Assembly: GCA_033398695.1 (NCBI GenBank)
Contig: CM065814.1
Span: forward strand, 20,799,501 to 20,863,500
DNA from: Orobanche coerulescens
Lineage: Eukaryota > Streptophyta > Magnoliopsida > Lamiales > Orobanchaceae
DNA: 64,000 nucleotides
Direction: 5' to 3'
The translations under genes were made by a program, and so were the position numbers. The notes beneath the pieces are model-generated. The model did not search any database. It was given only the letters and a program-made list of their open reading frames with translations, and had not been told where the DNA came from. Each line of letters opens with the position of its first letter. The stretch's first letter is position 1. Of this stretch, positions 11,510 to 22,452 are shown in pieces.

Positions 11510-12667
11510 TCAGAGCTGATAGTACCCCGATTTCAAATCAATCTTCGAGAATACCGCAGCTCCCTGCAACTGGTCGAACAAGTCATCAATTCTCGGCAAG
11601 GGATACTTGTTCTTGATGGTTACCTTGTTTAGTTCGCGATAGTCGATACACAAACGTAGCGAACCATCCTTCTTCCGTACAAACAGGACCGGTGCGCCCC
11701 AAGGCGAGGCGCTCGGTCGAACATACCCCGACTCAAGAAGCTCACTCAACTGCTTCTTCAACTCGGACATCTCTGAAGGTGCCATGCGATAGGGCACCTT
11801 CGAAATAGGAGCCGCACCCGGATCTAACTCTATAGCAAACTCGACCTCACGATCCAGTGGCAATCCCGGTAACTCGTCAGGAAATACATCAGGAAACTCA
11901 TTAATGATTGGGATTGACGAAAGATCGACTCCACCACTCTCTGCCTTCAAGGCGTAGCACCAATAGCCAGTACACCCCTTCCGCAGGAGTCTCATCACCT
12001 TCAAGGCGTTAATAACAAATTTCTGGTTCCCCCTCTTTCGCCCGACGAAAGAGTGCTCAGTGCCGTCGTCGGCTAACATGGTGATGATCCTCGTGCGGTA
12101 GTTCATGATCGCACCATGACGCTCGAGCCAATCATCCCCGAGAATTAAGTCCTCACCCTCAATACCCACAACAGTAAGGTTAGAGGGCCAAGCCCTCTCA
12201 CAAATAAATACAGAACAGTCTCGAACCTCGTGATCACCAACGATCCGATCACCGCTAGGAAGCTTAACGATGAAGGGCTCACAAGGCGTCAAACAGTCGA
12301 GACTCAAACGGCGCATACAATCCATAGATATGAACGAATGCGTAGCACCAGAATCGAAAAGCACACTGACAGGATGAGAAAGAATATGAACGGTACCTGT
12401 CGCCACGGTAGCCGCTAGGTCATCGGCTCTCCGCATCTCATAGACATGCGGGTGGGCTGAGCCGACACTGGAAGCTCCCCCATTAGAGGGCTGACCCCGA
12501 CCTCTCCCCCGACTAGCACTCGGCGGAGATTGAGGAGCAAACGATCCTTGATTCACACTTGGTTCCCTAGGCGCTGGAATGGAGACCCGAGCACCAAGAA
12601 TTTTCTCCCTCTCAGCAAAGAAAGCAGCCTTGTAACCCGGCTGGCCACACTGATTACATGTCAGCAA
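11510..12667 (-). pseudogene. gypsy second zinc knuckle, protease and RT N-terminus
   Basis: The frame opens in the second zinc knuckle ([14 protein letters not shown], last Cys lost). It then has a serine/glycine-rich linker, protease [13 protein letters not shown] (Asp at about codon 105, near 12355), a second protease block ([18 protein letters not shown]), and the RT start ([41 protein letters not shown]). It ends at an in-frame TGA. The RT fingers continue in the next entry. Confidence 0.9.
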
Positions 12668-13647
12668 AGGGTTCGGACAAATATGACTGATGTGGCCCTG
12701 CTAGCCACAGTTAAAGCACTTCACCTCTCGAGAAGGGGCACTGGTAGCCCTACGGGGAAACCCAGTAGGTCGAGCTGGGCCACCACCAGTGGAAAAGTTA
12801 GCAGACTGGAATTTCTGCTGACCCCCACCTTTGTGGCCCGAAAAATTCCCGGCGGACTTCTATTTCTTGCTCTCGTGGGCCGCCTCACTCGCCATCACAG
12901 ACATATCGTAAGCAAGGGCCCTACTCTGGTAATCCTTCAAGGTAGTACAGACGAGCCCCGACATATAGTCCCGAATAGACAATTTCATCCGTCTGGAAAA
13001 ATGGAAAATTTTGTCGCTCTACTCGACAACTTGGGTCTTCACATAACCCAACTCCTTATTAAAATCGGCAATAGCTTGAGATACGGGGATATCCCGTGGT
13101 TGAGCATCATAGAAAGCATGTCTCGAGCCTGTCTGACCGGCCACGGGCAATATTCGGTCTCCATCAGTTCCTGAAATTGGGCCCACGAAGCCACATGGTC
13201 TTTGGGCCCAACGGCCTCCCACCAATCCGTAGCGTCCCCTGTGAGAAAGTATTGAGCAATAGGGACTTTACGGTCCTCGGGACAGTTGGTAGCAGTGAAG
13301 ACTTTAGATATCTCCTTGATCCACCCTTCCCAGCCGATCGGGTCTGAAGCTCCCGAAAACTGAGGAGGATGCATCTTGATGACATCCTGAAGCCAACGAT
13401 CCGCTCCGCCCCGATTAGCATGGCCCGGATCCGGGTTCTGAACCGCCTGAGCTATTGCCGCCATTTGATTCACCATTTGCTGCATAACAGCCGCAATACC
13501 AAGGTCAGCGCGCTCCTGAGAAGAAGCATGACTGTGACGGTCGCCGGTACTGCCGGCTCCCGAAGAATGCGACGTTGCCGCCCCACCGGCTGCCCCACGT
13601 CCCCGGCCACGTCCGCGACCACGACCACGACCTCTTCCAGCATCCAT
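12668..13647 (-). pseudogene. gypsy gag
   Basis: The start codon at 13647 follows the conserved leader. The N-terminus is an Arg-Gly run (MDAGRGRGRGRG) that becomes AAGGAA, the same opening as the gag at 63928. The capsid shows FSGASDPIGWEGWIKEI and YFLTGDATDWWEAV. A frameshift near 13100 breaks the frame, and a TAG falls inside the first zinc knuckle ([17 protein letters not shown]). Confidence 0.88.
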
Positions 13648-13760
13648 ATTGGAGTTAAATAAGTAGCAAAAGCCATACGATGGTAAGTACAAGAAAAGAA
13701 CAATCACAAATCGAGAATCAAAGGTACGATACAAGAGTATAAGGAACAGAGGAAAGAAAA

Positions 13761-13765
13761 CTTAC
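13761..13765 (-). promoter_or_regulatory. Conserved leader splice-donor candidate (GTAAG)
   Basis: On the minus strand CCCGTAAGTTTT follows the primer site by about 115 nt and precedes the gag start. The same GTAAGT occurs at a similar place in the leaders at 26353, 57881 and 63823. Confidence 0.5.
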
Positions 13766-13867
13766 GGGCACTGGTAGTACCGAAATCATGGCAGCGTGAT
13801 GATGATGTGCAAAACAAAATACAACAAGACCCAATAAACCGACAAGCCTAGGTATCCATAAACCTAG

Positions 13868-13880
13868 TTTTCTGATACCA
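13868..13880 (-). other. Primer binding site (tRNA-Met type)
   Basis: On the minus strand, five bases after the LTR end, TGGTATCAGA matches the complement of the initiator tRNA-Met 3' end. The next bases (AAA) depart from the usual GCC. Confidence 0.8.
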
Positions 13881-13885
13881 TTTTC

Positions 13886-15694
13886 TGTAACACCCCCAGG
13901 ATATCCGAGGTATATTACAGCGCCGTGAATCCCTATATGGGACCCACCATGCTGAACAAGCATCATACTCATAGACTCACTGATACAACAGAAAAATACC
14001 TCGTCATAAAGACGCCCGACAAAATAATCCACCCGGTTGAACCGGTCAAACATAACGCCATAATCTGTTACAAACTTAATAAACAACAATACAATACTGA
14101 CGGTTAAAAACTCTTAAGTACTCGAGTACTTCTATTAGTTTAAAGACCACAAAGGTAAAAGGATAAAAAGCAATAAGACACCACTCGTGCACAATCATCA
14201 CGCACGTCCATCATCCGCATACTGGTCCAGCACCCGTTCATCTCGATGAACCTGACCTGAAATTCAAAAAAACGAATTTTCTCAAAACGGGTCCCCAGAG
14301 GGGTTAGCAATTACGCTAGTACAAGTAACCAAATGAACGACTTACATCTTACACATATAGTAATGCATGCAATCAAGAAAACATAGTTCCAAAACACTCA
14401 TTTCCGGAAATGCCATAATCAAATCACATTTGTAAAAATGTACCACAATTAACCGCGGACCCACAGCTTCGTGGATCCCTACCGAGACCCATTCGGATCT
14501 AACCCGTAGTGGTTAAAAGCAACTCGCGGTTCCACAGCTTCGTGGTGCCCTACCGAGACCCCATCGGATCTAACCCGTAGTGAGTATACACACACACACA
14601 CACACAATTTCTCATACAAAACTACTATGTCAAAATCGTAAGTTCATAACCGGCGGAAATGAACCTAACGATTCGAATAACACAATCACAACCAACTCTA
14701 GACGAATACAAAAATGGAATACACCCGGAAACCCGCCTACGATTCATGTATATTTGTACCAAAAATAACAACGAGGGCAGATCACAACCAAACCCTCTCG
14801 ATTCCGCAAAAACCCACAAAATATCCATGAATCCGTAGGAAAACTAAAGATACTAACAATATTAACCGTATTCATCATGAATCCACCAACAAAACGGAAC
14901 GAATCGGAAGAAAATCCCAAAACCCCCAAATTATTCGAAAATAGGGTTCTAAGAGATATTACCTTTGAAGATTCAAGTACTATGATCCGTAGAACATGCG
15001 TTAGATTGATTATCCGGGCTTCACAACCGAAGAAGAATGATGAAAATCAACCCCCAATTGATGAATGATTGAGAAGTTCTCCCCCTTAATCCTCTCTCTC
15101 TCTCGTGCGCAGGTGAAGAAATGAGGGGAATGGCAGATCTCGTCTAATAAGAACGAGATTATACAGTTGACCGCATGGTGTGCCGCGCCGCAGCCGAAGT
15201 GTGCCGCGGCACAAGCCTAAAAACTGCTCCCAGGGTTCGGCAGTGTGCCGCGGCACCCGATATAGTCGGGTTTTGGTCGCAGATGTCACACGAGTGTGCC
15301 GCGGCCCCGGACGGGTGCTCCGCGGCACTGACTTGGCACTGTGCCGCGGCACCGGATGGGTGTGCCGCGGCACACAGTACAGTTCGCTCGACCAACAACT
15401 GGAGAAATGTGTGTGCCGCGGCGCACACAACTTGTGCCGCGGCCCACACCCCCTTTAGGTCCCAAAATGATAAAAATGATCCGGAAAGAGAATAAAAGCG
15501 ATAGGAATCAATATTTGGGAAACAATAACACGAAATGGATCCATGGCAACCCCGAAACGGCGGTTCCGCACAACAACGAGAATTAGATCAATAGATGACA
15601 GGAGAGATACACTGAAGGATACACGAGGGTTACTACAATCGAGAAATGCACCGAAAATGAAAATACAAGGGAAAAGAAAAATGCGGATATTACA
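13886..15694 (-). repeat. 5' LTR of the 7111-15694 gypsy element (1809 bp)
   Basis: Partner of 7111-8982 with the same ends. It carries the same nine palindromes (15180-15450), some with private substitutions (for example GTGCTCCGCGGC at about 15315). It lacks the stretch of roughly 68 bp seen near 7870-7936 in the other copy. Confidence 0.93.
15180..15450 (-). repeat. Palindrome array, GTGCCGCGGCAC type (9 sites, second LTR)
   Basis: Site order and spacing match 8463-8735. The first site is damaged (CCGCGCCG), while the third is perfect here and damaged in the other LTR. Confidence 0.88.
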
Positions 15695-15896
15695 AAACCG
15701 GGCCAAACCAACAATTGCATAAATAATAAAATTAAAATAAATAAACCATGTATATAACTATGATAATTGGGTCATATCACCTGCAAGAACACATCGAGCA
15801 AAATATTCCAACATCAAATTACGTGAAATTTAAATTGCTATCAATCAAAATTATTTAAAATAGCAAAAAGCCTAAAAATCCGACTCTCATACCAAT
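15695..15896 (-). mobile_element. copia leader and primer site (right side of the split copia)
   Basis: Continues the copia leader interrupted at 7110. On the minus strand the bases after the LTR end read TTGGTATGAGAGTCGG, close to a Met-type primer site (about 15880-15895). Confidence 0.7.
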
Positions 15897-17687
15897 TGTT
15901 GGAAATAAAACACAGCGAAAGCGAATTTTGATAAACGCGATTTACGCATCCACGAGCATAAGATTTATTTAGGCATGCTAATTAATTAATTACTAAGACT
16001 AATAAGCAATTAAAATATTATTTATTATTTATTAAATAAATATGTTGGTAATTGAAATATCCTAATCTAGATCTAAAAGATCATAGGATATTACCTTTGA
16101 AGAGTAGTGGTTGCTTTCGTGTTGATCACCTTGTATTTATACCTTTAGACCTTCTAGAATATGATCCGCCTTAACCCGGACGTTGTGTGGGCAACGAGCT
16201 GCCGGATCTTTGCTTGGACAACTATGGGGAATCAGCCGAACCACCTTTCTTGTGAGTCACTCGATTTTTCCTTATTTTCTACTATTGTGTAATCACTCTT
16301 AGAAAATTGATGTGTTAAATAAATTGTAGAATCAAAGACACAAGTCTAGATCTACAATTAAACACAAGAAGAAAAATTTGATCTCACAACCTTGCAAAGA
16401 CATCGAAATCGGCCAACCCCATAGATGTCCTATTTATAGGCTCTTGGACTACTACTAGGGATCTTAAGGAGGATTAGGGAATGACTCCCAATAGATTTCA
16501 TCTTACCATATTATGACTCTTCATAATATAATGAATCTATTAATATCAACTTAGTCCACTAAAAGGTTGATATTGCACTTCCTACCAAAATCCAAAATTA
16601 CGAAATTGGGCTCCTTATTAAATATACTCCCTCCGTCCCAGACTTAATTGCTACCTTTTTCTGGGCACGGTTATTAATGTTAGAGTTGTTTATTAGTATT
16701 GTGTGTAATAAAGTGATATTTTAAGAGGGGTAATAGTGGAAATCTGAAATCATATTAGTATTGTGTGTTTAATTGGGTGGGCCCATAATGGCATTTTATT
16801 ATAAATAGATGATCATTGGGGGTGTATATTTAGAGGGAATGATTGGTTTATTTCTTTTTATAGTAAGTAGCAGTTAAGTATGGGACGGACCAAAATGGAA
16901 AGGTAGCAGTTATGTATGGGACGTAGGGAGTATTATTTTCTGTGTTTAAGATATCGAATGTCCATTAATTAATTATAAGCTACTGACAACTTTAATTTAT
17001 TAAAATCTCATCCAAGAGTAGTACCACTCGAACCTTATTATTATATCGGAATTAAATCCACCTGCAGGGTTTAATATAATAATCATTATCGAGCTCCTCA
17101 CGGGGACATCATCAACCCGCACGAGTCGGGACACGATTTCTAGTAATAATAATAACTGTCATATAAATAATATTATTGCCCAAGATATGAGGCTTATTGA
17201 GTCGATCATTCTGACTCTCACCCATGGTAAATCAAAGCAATAAGTATTATAAATACACAATTAAATATTATATTCTTAGAATTAAGAAATAATAATTATC
17301 CGAGATTTACGCTCTTCTTACAGTCAGTACAGAAGACACTATCTCATCTCGATCCAGTTCAACGTATGCAAATACGCTAATGTATGCTAATAGTCAAGAC
17401 CAACTAATCTCAAGCACACACTACAATCTTTCATGTAATTTGTCTAATAATTATATAGGTTGTAAATTATTATATTATTTTATAAGGTACCGATAATATG
17501 ATCTTCCGTGTGACACCAACACACCACATTATCTACAATATAAAATCATTAGACATTTCATTTCCATAACCATAACGTGAATAAATATGCAAAACATGTG
17601 ATTAATGTAATTAATATTCTCATAGGTAGTTACAGGGAAATAAGGCATACAAGCATAAAGTATGTTTTGCAGTATACAATCCTAACA
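15897..17687 (-). repeat. copia 5' LTR carrying a MITE
   Basis: Read on the minus strand it starts TGTTAGGATTGTATACTGC and ends TTTCCAACA. Removing the 304-bp MITE leaves about 1.49 kb. It belongs to the copia whose gag lies at 5940-5239. The other LTR is outside the window. Confidence 0.8.
16627..16930. mobile_element. Stowaway-type MITE (Tc1/mariner)
   Basis: Terminal inverted repeats CTCCCTCCGTCCCA and its near-complement (GGGACGTAGGGAG) lie between TA dinucleotides (16625-16626 and 16931-16932), the TA duplication of Tc1/mariner elements. It is 304 bp with no coding capacity. Near the right end the terminal sequence is partly repeated (TATGGGACGGACC). Confidence 0.9.
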
Positions 17688-17692
17688 ATAAA

Positions 17693-18000
17693 AGGTGGAA
17701 GGTGCTAAAAAATATGCCCCAAATGTCACAAAAGTATCAAATGTCAATTATTGTTTCCACTTTCACACTACATAATTTCAAAAGAATGCACACGCTTGGT
17801 ATAACAATTACACAACATGATGCGAGTGGTCAAGGAAGGGCAGATTCACTTATGTTTGAAAACGATCGTAAAGAAGCCATGCTCTAGGTCCGAAATGCTT
17901 TAGCAAGACAAATTTGGCGATCAAATCGAACAGAGAGTGACCATGAAGGCGACGAAGAATATGGCGTGGAGAAAATAATGATGGTTTTTAATAGTGATCA
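17693..18000 (+). pseudogene. PIF/Harbinger transposase C-terminal fragment
   Basis: The frame reads RWKVLKNMPQMSQKYQ, then IIVSTFTLHNFKRM, the conserved end of the DDE nuclease in Harbinger transposases and their HARBI1/ALP1 relatives (LHNFI-type motif). A TAG at 17885 interrupts it, and RNALARQIWRSNR continues after the stop. The copia LTR truncates the N-terminal side. The catalytic residues are not in this piece. Confidence 0.6.
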
Positions 18001-18009
18001 AGACTGTTG

Positions 18010-18560
18010 TTCTTTTGAGGGTTTTTATTGTTTTAACATTTTATAATGTAATCTTTGATGTAATGATATGCTCTTGAGCATTCTCATGACTACTGGTGAC
18101 TTTTGATTATCACTAGCGAAGGATAATGTCAACTGATTATTCTTTGGACCACTGATGATTCTTGTAAATGCCTATTATTTCTAATACCATATTATTGTAT
18201 TATAATAATATTAATGATATTAATAACAATAATGATAATAATGATAATAATAATAATAATAACAATAATAATAATAATAAATAATAATAATAATAATAAT
18301 AGTAATCAACAACAATAATAAATATAATTATTAATATAGTAAATATTAATAATAATAATGATAATAATCAACAACAACAATAATAATAATAAAAATAATA
18401 ATAATCAAGATTATTATTATTATTATTATTATTAATAATAATAACAGTAATAATAATAACTGAACTGAAATGCACTAAATGGACCTGAACTGAACTGAAT
18501 GGACCTAACCTGACTTGAACTGAACTGAACTTAACTAAAAAACTGAAAAATAAGTTCAAA
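18010..18560. repeat. AT-rich microsatellite and pentanucleotide tract
   Basis: 18195-18460 is a long imperfect run of TAA/AAT triplets with CAA interruptions. 18455-18545 is an imperfect CTGAA-type pentamer tract (GAACTGAACTGAA). No gene is seen. Confidence 0.85.
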
Positions 18561-19490
18561 AAACAGGGTCTATGTGACAATAAGGAATGATATGTAATAA
18601 TTATGAGATTTGATTGAACAATAGAAGATAACTTGAAAAATGAAAATTTAATTTTTTTTTCACATGTGGCAAATTAATTACAAAATTAATATAAGGGGGA
18701 TATTCAGTCAGATCTTGGATTATGAATCTAATACTCCAAAAAAATTAAACTGAATAATAATCCATACTTAATATTAAAAGAGAGTCGCAAGAAAATTTAA
18801 AGGACATGTGTCATCACCACATCATTTCTCTTTTTAAGAAAAAATGAGTATTTAGTTTGGGAGGGAAGTTTGAGGGTTATTCCATATATAATATCTACCA
18901 ATTAAAAATTTCTCTCATTTTATTCCTTTTATTTTTAACTTAATACTTTAAACAATTATAACTTTTTCGTATCAATTTTATTTTTGATAAAAAAATATAT
19001 CAAATTAATTCTTACTTCGTACTCTTTAATTTGACATCCATATAGTATACATATAAAGTAATTTAAATATAATAATGATATATTAGAAGATTAAAATATT
19101 ACCATAAAATATAAGAATATTGAAAAAAATATATATTTTTAGTTTATTTTCATACGTTGTAATTCAACAGTTATCTGAATTTTCAGAATTATTTTGCTCT
19201 GATTGTAAAATAATAATTACAATAATGCCAAATCATATAAAAGAAATTTATATTAGTAAGAAATTATGGTTTTCCTATGTTCCCTTAGATTTATAAATTA
19301 ACGCAAATCAAATAATAGTTTATGTGTATGTGTGTGTATATTGGCCACGCATATTTTCTAATAAATTTACAATATTATTGAAATTCAATCACATATTACA
19401 AATATAATAAAATATTTAATATTTTACGCCGTGCATCGCACGGGAGGACATATAGAAATATATAATACGTGCATACCCGAGCGAATAAAC
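18561..19490. mobile_element. AT-rich stretch, possible non-autonomous Helitron
   Basis: No coding sequence. A TC start (TCCATACTTAATATTAAAAG at 18761) resembles plant Helitron 5' ends. The hairpin CCGTGC-ATC-GCACGG at 19429-19443, followed about ten bases later by ATAG, resembles a Helitron 3' end with a worn CTAG. The expected A/T insertion junction is not clean, so this is tentative. Confidence 0.35.
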
Positions 19491-19495
19491 CAATG

Positions 19496-20754
19496 GTAAG
19501 TAAACGGAATCACCCATCATCAGGACAACAGTCACGCAAACATCTCAAAGATTAGAATTCCACAACAGACATATAACATACACTCATAGTTATCATGGCA
19601 TCGTGCTAGCAAGCACGAACCTCGAAGTCTCGTGACGACGTACCCGTTTTGGATAACCCATGATGAGTATGTAACATTGTCCAAATATACACCCAAAGGT
19701 TATCCTGGCATCGTGCTAACAAGCACGAACCTCGGAGTCTCCTCGAGATATACCCAGTTTGGATACAGGGCCGGCCCAAAGCGAGTTCGAAAATTAGGCC
19801 CTTTAATATCTAATAATAATACTTTATAAAATATTATATTTTATATAAAAAATTTCGATTTTCTTGTAATTAAAAGGCATTTATCAAATTACATTAAAAA
19901 CTGAATATTGTGGGATAATTTAAATAATCTACTATTTTTCGAGCTTTTTGTGACGCACAAAATATCAATGCCGTAAGTAAATTTTAAGAATAAACTATTT
20001 TTATTTGTAGCATTTGGAAATAATTTGTTTACTTGAAAAATAATTTCAATTGCACTTTATACGAATAAAATCATCTTCATATAATTATTTAAAATGAAAA
20101 AATATTTTTTTGGGTACTCAAGAAGAAGAAAGTTTAGAAACTAAACTAACATATATTGTCATTTTTCATGAGCCAATATAAATAATGAATGATATATTTT
20201 CTTTAACAAAATAATCAATGGCATATATTGAGCCAATAAGTAATCAAATAATTCAAAAAGATATCAAAATATTAATTTCACAGATGGAACCTGTGACGTT
20301 ATGAAAAATGAAGTTCTTGCCTACCAACAAGCTACTTTAATTTTAGTGATATGATGCGAAATTTTTTTTACCTGAAAATTTACTTGAGGCCCTTTCTTGT
20401 AAAAAAAAATGTGAGGCCCGAAGCCCTTGCTTTGGTGGCTTGGGCATTGGGCCGGCCCTATTTGGATAACTCTATGGTAAAACTCGACCCATACTAACAA
20501 GAACGGATCCCAGAGGTTTCAACAAACCTTACCCGGTAGAACATCACTTACAAATGATCACTTACAAACGATCACATACCACAAGGAGATATACTTCTCG
20601 AACAACACCGAATAGCATCACCTCCTTACAAAGGAGTCAACAAGCATTACAACACAACATTACGCACTCACCAAATAAATACACATTCGAACGTGCCATT
20701 GGGTCTATAATAGAGCCCAACATGCAACACCATCCGAAACAAAAGACGACAGTT
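19496..20754 (-). repeat. LTR-like sequence with 110-bp tandem repeats, split by a hAT element
   Basis: Two units at about 19590 and 19700 share catcgtgcta.caagcacgaa followed by cctcg.agtct. A third, degenerate unit follows the hAT element (about 20485-20540). This kind of subrepeat zone occurs in the R/U5 part of the gypsy LTRs here (7680-7805, 30361-30500), so a decayed LTR on the minus strand is likely. Confidence 0.5.
19766..20460. mobile_element. Non-autonomous hAT-type element
   Basis: Ends are CAGGGCCGGCCC and, reversed, TAGGGCCGGCCC. The element is flanked by an exact 8-bp duplication TTTGGATA (19758-19765 and 20461-20468), the size expected for hAT elements. It is 695 bp and AT-rich inside, with no transposase. 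Confidence 0.92.
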
Positions 20755-21313
20755 GAAGGTTCAACCACCACCGGTCGTAACGTGAGTCACCGCGGGTTCA
20801 TATTTGATCCGACCACACATCATTGCGCACGGAAAGCCATTATACGCCCCCACCAAAAACACACCCTGTAGGACGGGAGGGAGGGAAACGTGATGTTTGA
20901 CGCCCAGGCAGACGTGTCCTTGTCCAGAAGGCTTCAGGCGCAACTTGCGTTCAAAGACTTTATGGTTCATGGGATTTACAATTCACACCAATTATCGCAT
21001 TTCGATACGCTCTTCATCGATACGAGAGTCAAGATATCCATTGTCTAGAGTCATTTTGACATTCTAGAGACATCCTTTCCCCCACGCACCACGAACGGGG
21101 CGGGCAAGGCAGACGCTTTTATGAGTTTTCCTTGGTGCATGCCGCGTTGGGGTTCGTTAGCCCGCACAACGCACACATAGGTGCCTGCATGCAGGAGTGG
21201 AATGCGACATGACCGCCACAATTCCATATGGTTAGACATGTTCGCAGTCTGCTTTATAGGTATCAACAATGTCCCTTCCGCAAGTTCACTTACGAAAACC
21301 TTGTTACGACTTT
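20755..21313 (-). pseudogene. Nuclear rDNA fragment: 18S end, ITS1, 5.8S, ITS2 (decayed)
   Basis: On the minus strand 21313-21271 matches the 3' end of 18S rRNA (GTCGTAACAAGG ... GCGGAAGG). 21270-21055 matches ITS1 (CCTATAAAGCAGACTGCGAAC start), 21054-20897 is 5.8S, and 20896 to about 20757 is ITS2, ending GGTGGTGGTTGAACCT. Most differences from normal rDNA are C-to-T or G-to-A, as expected for a methylated, non-functional copy. No 26S or further 18S is joined to it. The GACAATGGATATCTTGACTC start of 5.8S shows such changes. Confidence 0.93.
20897..21054 (-). pseudogene. 5.8S rRNA pseudogene
   Basis: About 158 bp. Readable conserved blocks are ATCGATGAAGA (then GCGTATCGAAATGCGATA), TTTGAACGCAAGTTGCGCC and CTGCCTGGGCGTCA. 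Several universally conserved positions are changed (for example ATAAAGTC for ATCGAGTC), so it is not a functional rRNA. Confidence 0.92.
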
Positions 21314-21533
21314 TCAGAAAAAAAAAAATATACTCTTATAAGTTAACACACCAACTGAAAAAGAAATAGACAAGTTATCCTCAAAGGTCAAGATAAGTCT
21401 TAGCCAAAAATGGCAGCCTTGGCTTGACATATACACACATATGCAAGAAGAAGTACTAAAATAACTGAGCTTCACAAAATAACATAAGTTGAAAGGGTTA
21501 AGCCAAAGAGAATTAGAAAATACACATTAAAAT
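21314..21533. other. Short spacer, nothing recognised
   Basis: Starts with an A-run after the 18S breakpoint, then AT-rich sequence without a gene or clear repeat. Confidence 0.5.
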
Positions 21534-22059
21534 CATAATATTCGTACTTTTCTATTCTTAGTAATTTCTATTTTGGTGTATTTTCTGTTTCAGCGACTTG
21601 CTTGTAACCTTTTTGATGTTTTGAGGATGTTTAATTCTGCATATTTTGGCATCCGAGCATGTTTCGTAATTGTTTTACTGGATTTTGTGTTTATTAGTAA
21701 TTTTTTGCTTGTCGGCTCGTTTTGTGCGATTTTTGTGAGAAACTATCATTTCAAGTTTTGTGCGAGTCTGCTTAATGTTATTAAACATGTTGTGAGCTTC
21801 GGCGTGGTTGTTCATTTACGTATCATGGTTTTTGGTTCGTTTCGGGTTGTTTTGTAATTTCCTAAAAGTTTAGGGTAATTACTTTCATGGTCGTATTCCG
21901 AACCTTCCGGTAATCGGAATCGTGTTTTGTTTTAGCGCTTCAGTTCTTCGTTTCGAACTCTTTGTAATTATGTCTTCACATTTCGTTAATCATCGCGTTT
22001 CGATTTACGTATCATTTTTGCACAGTTGTTGGCTAACTGTGGTTCTGAAATGGGGACTC

Positions 22060-22432
22060 TTATGTACGTTATTAGCAATGTATAACGTACGTTATGGGGT
22101 CTTCCTAACATAAGTTAGCCCCTTGTGTAGCGTACGTTAAGGTCTTTAGGGCATGGGCCAGTTGGTGGTGGGATCGGACAAGATTCCCGCGGTGTGAACC
22201 TGGATAGCCTTTTTATAAAGCGGGTCAACGAGGTTTAACGTACGCTATAGGCTGGCGATAGCGCACGCTATGTCCAGATTATTACATACGTAAAGGTGTT
22301 GGTATAGCGTACGTAAGAGAAGACTAGGATCGAGACAGTAGGCTATTATTGGATGTTAACGTACGCTAATGATTTATAATAGAGTACACTAAGATGATTA
22401 CGTACGTAAAGCGTTGAGGCTAACATACGTAA
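22060..22432 (+). repeat. Palindrome array, TARCGYRCGYTA type, 23-bp pitch
   Basis: 12-bp sites start at 22060, 22083, 22106 and 22128; at 22236, 22259, 22282 and 22305; and at 22357, 22380, 22398 and 22421. Within each group the steps are 22-23 bp except one of 18 bp. Examples are TAACGTACGTTA, TAGCGCACGCTA and TTACGTACGTAA. Spacers differ from one another. Confidence 0.9.
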
Positions 22433-22442
22433 TGTTCAGAGC

Positions 22443-22452
22443 ATTATATATG
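22443..22452 (+). promoter_or_regulatory. Likely LTR TATA box
   Basis: ATTATATATGGG lies about 12 bp after the last palindrome (22421-22432) and before a CT-rich leader, the usual plant promoter layout. Confidence 0.6.

Larger units (their letters stand above)
7111..15694 (-). mobile_element. Complete Ty3/gypsy chromovirus-type element (Tekay-like)
   Basis: The two LTRs (7111-8982 and 13886-15694) flank gag and pol on the minus strand. The 5-bp duplication aaacc is exact at 7106-7110 and 15695-15699. Domain order is gag, zinc knuckles, protease, RT, RNase H, integrase, then a C-terminal chromodomain-like motif. Long LTRs, a Met-type primer site and the C-terminus suggest the Tekay/Del lineage. 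Two in-frame stops and at least two frameshifts make it defective. It sits inside the copia leader. Confidence 0.95.

Noticed and set aside
18195..18460. Asn- and Tyr-rich frame over the AT-triplet tract
   Set aside because: It is a microsatellite translated by chance.
21181..21369. 62-codon frame over ITS1 and the 18S end
   Set aside because: The region is ribosomal DNA on the other strand.
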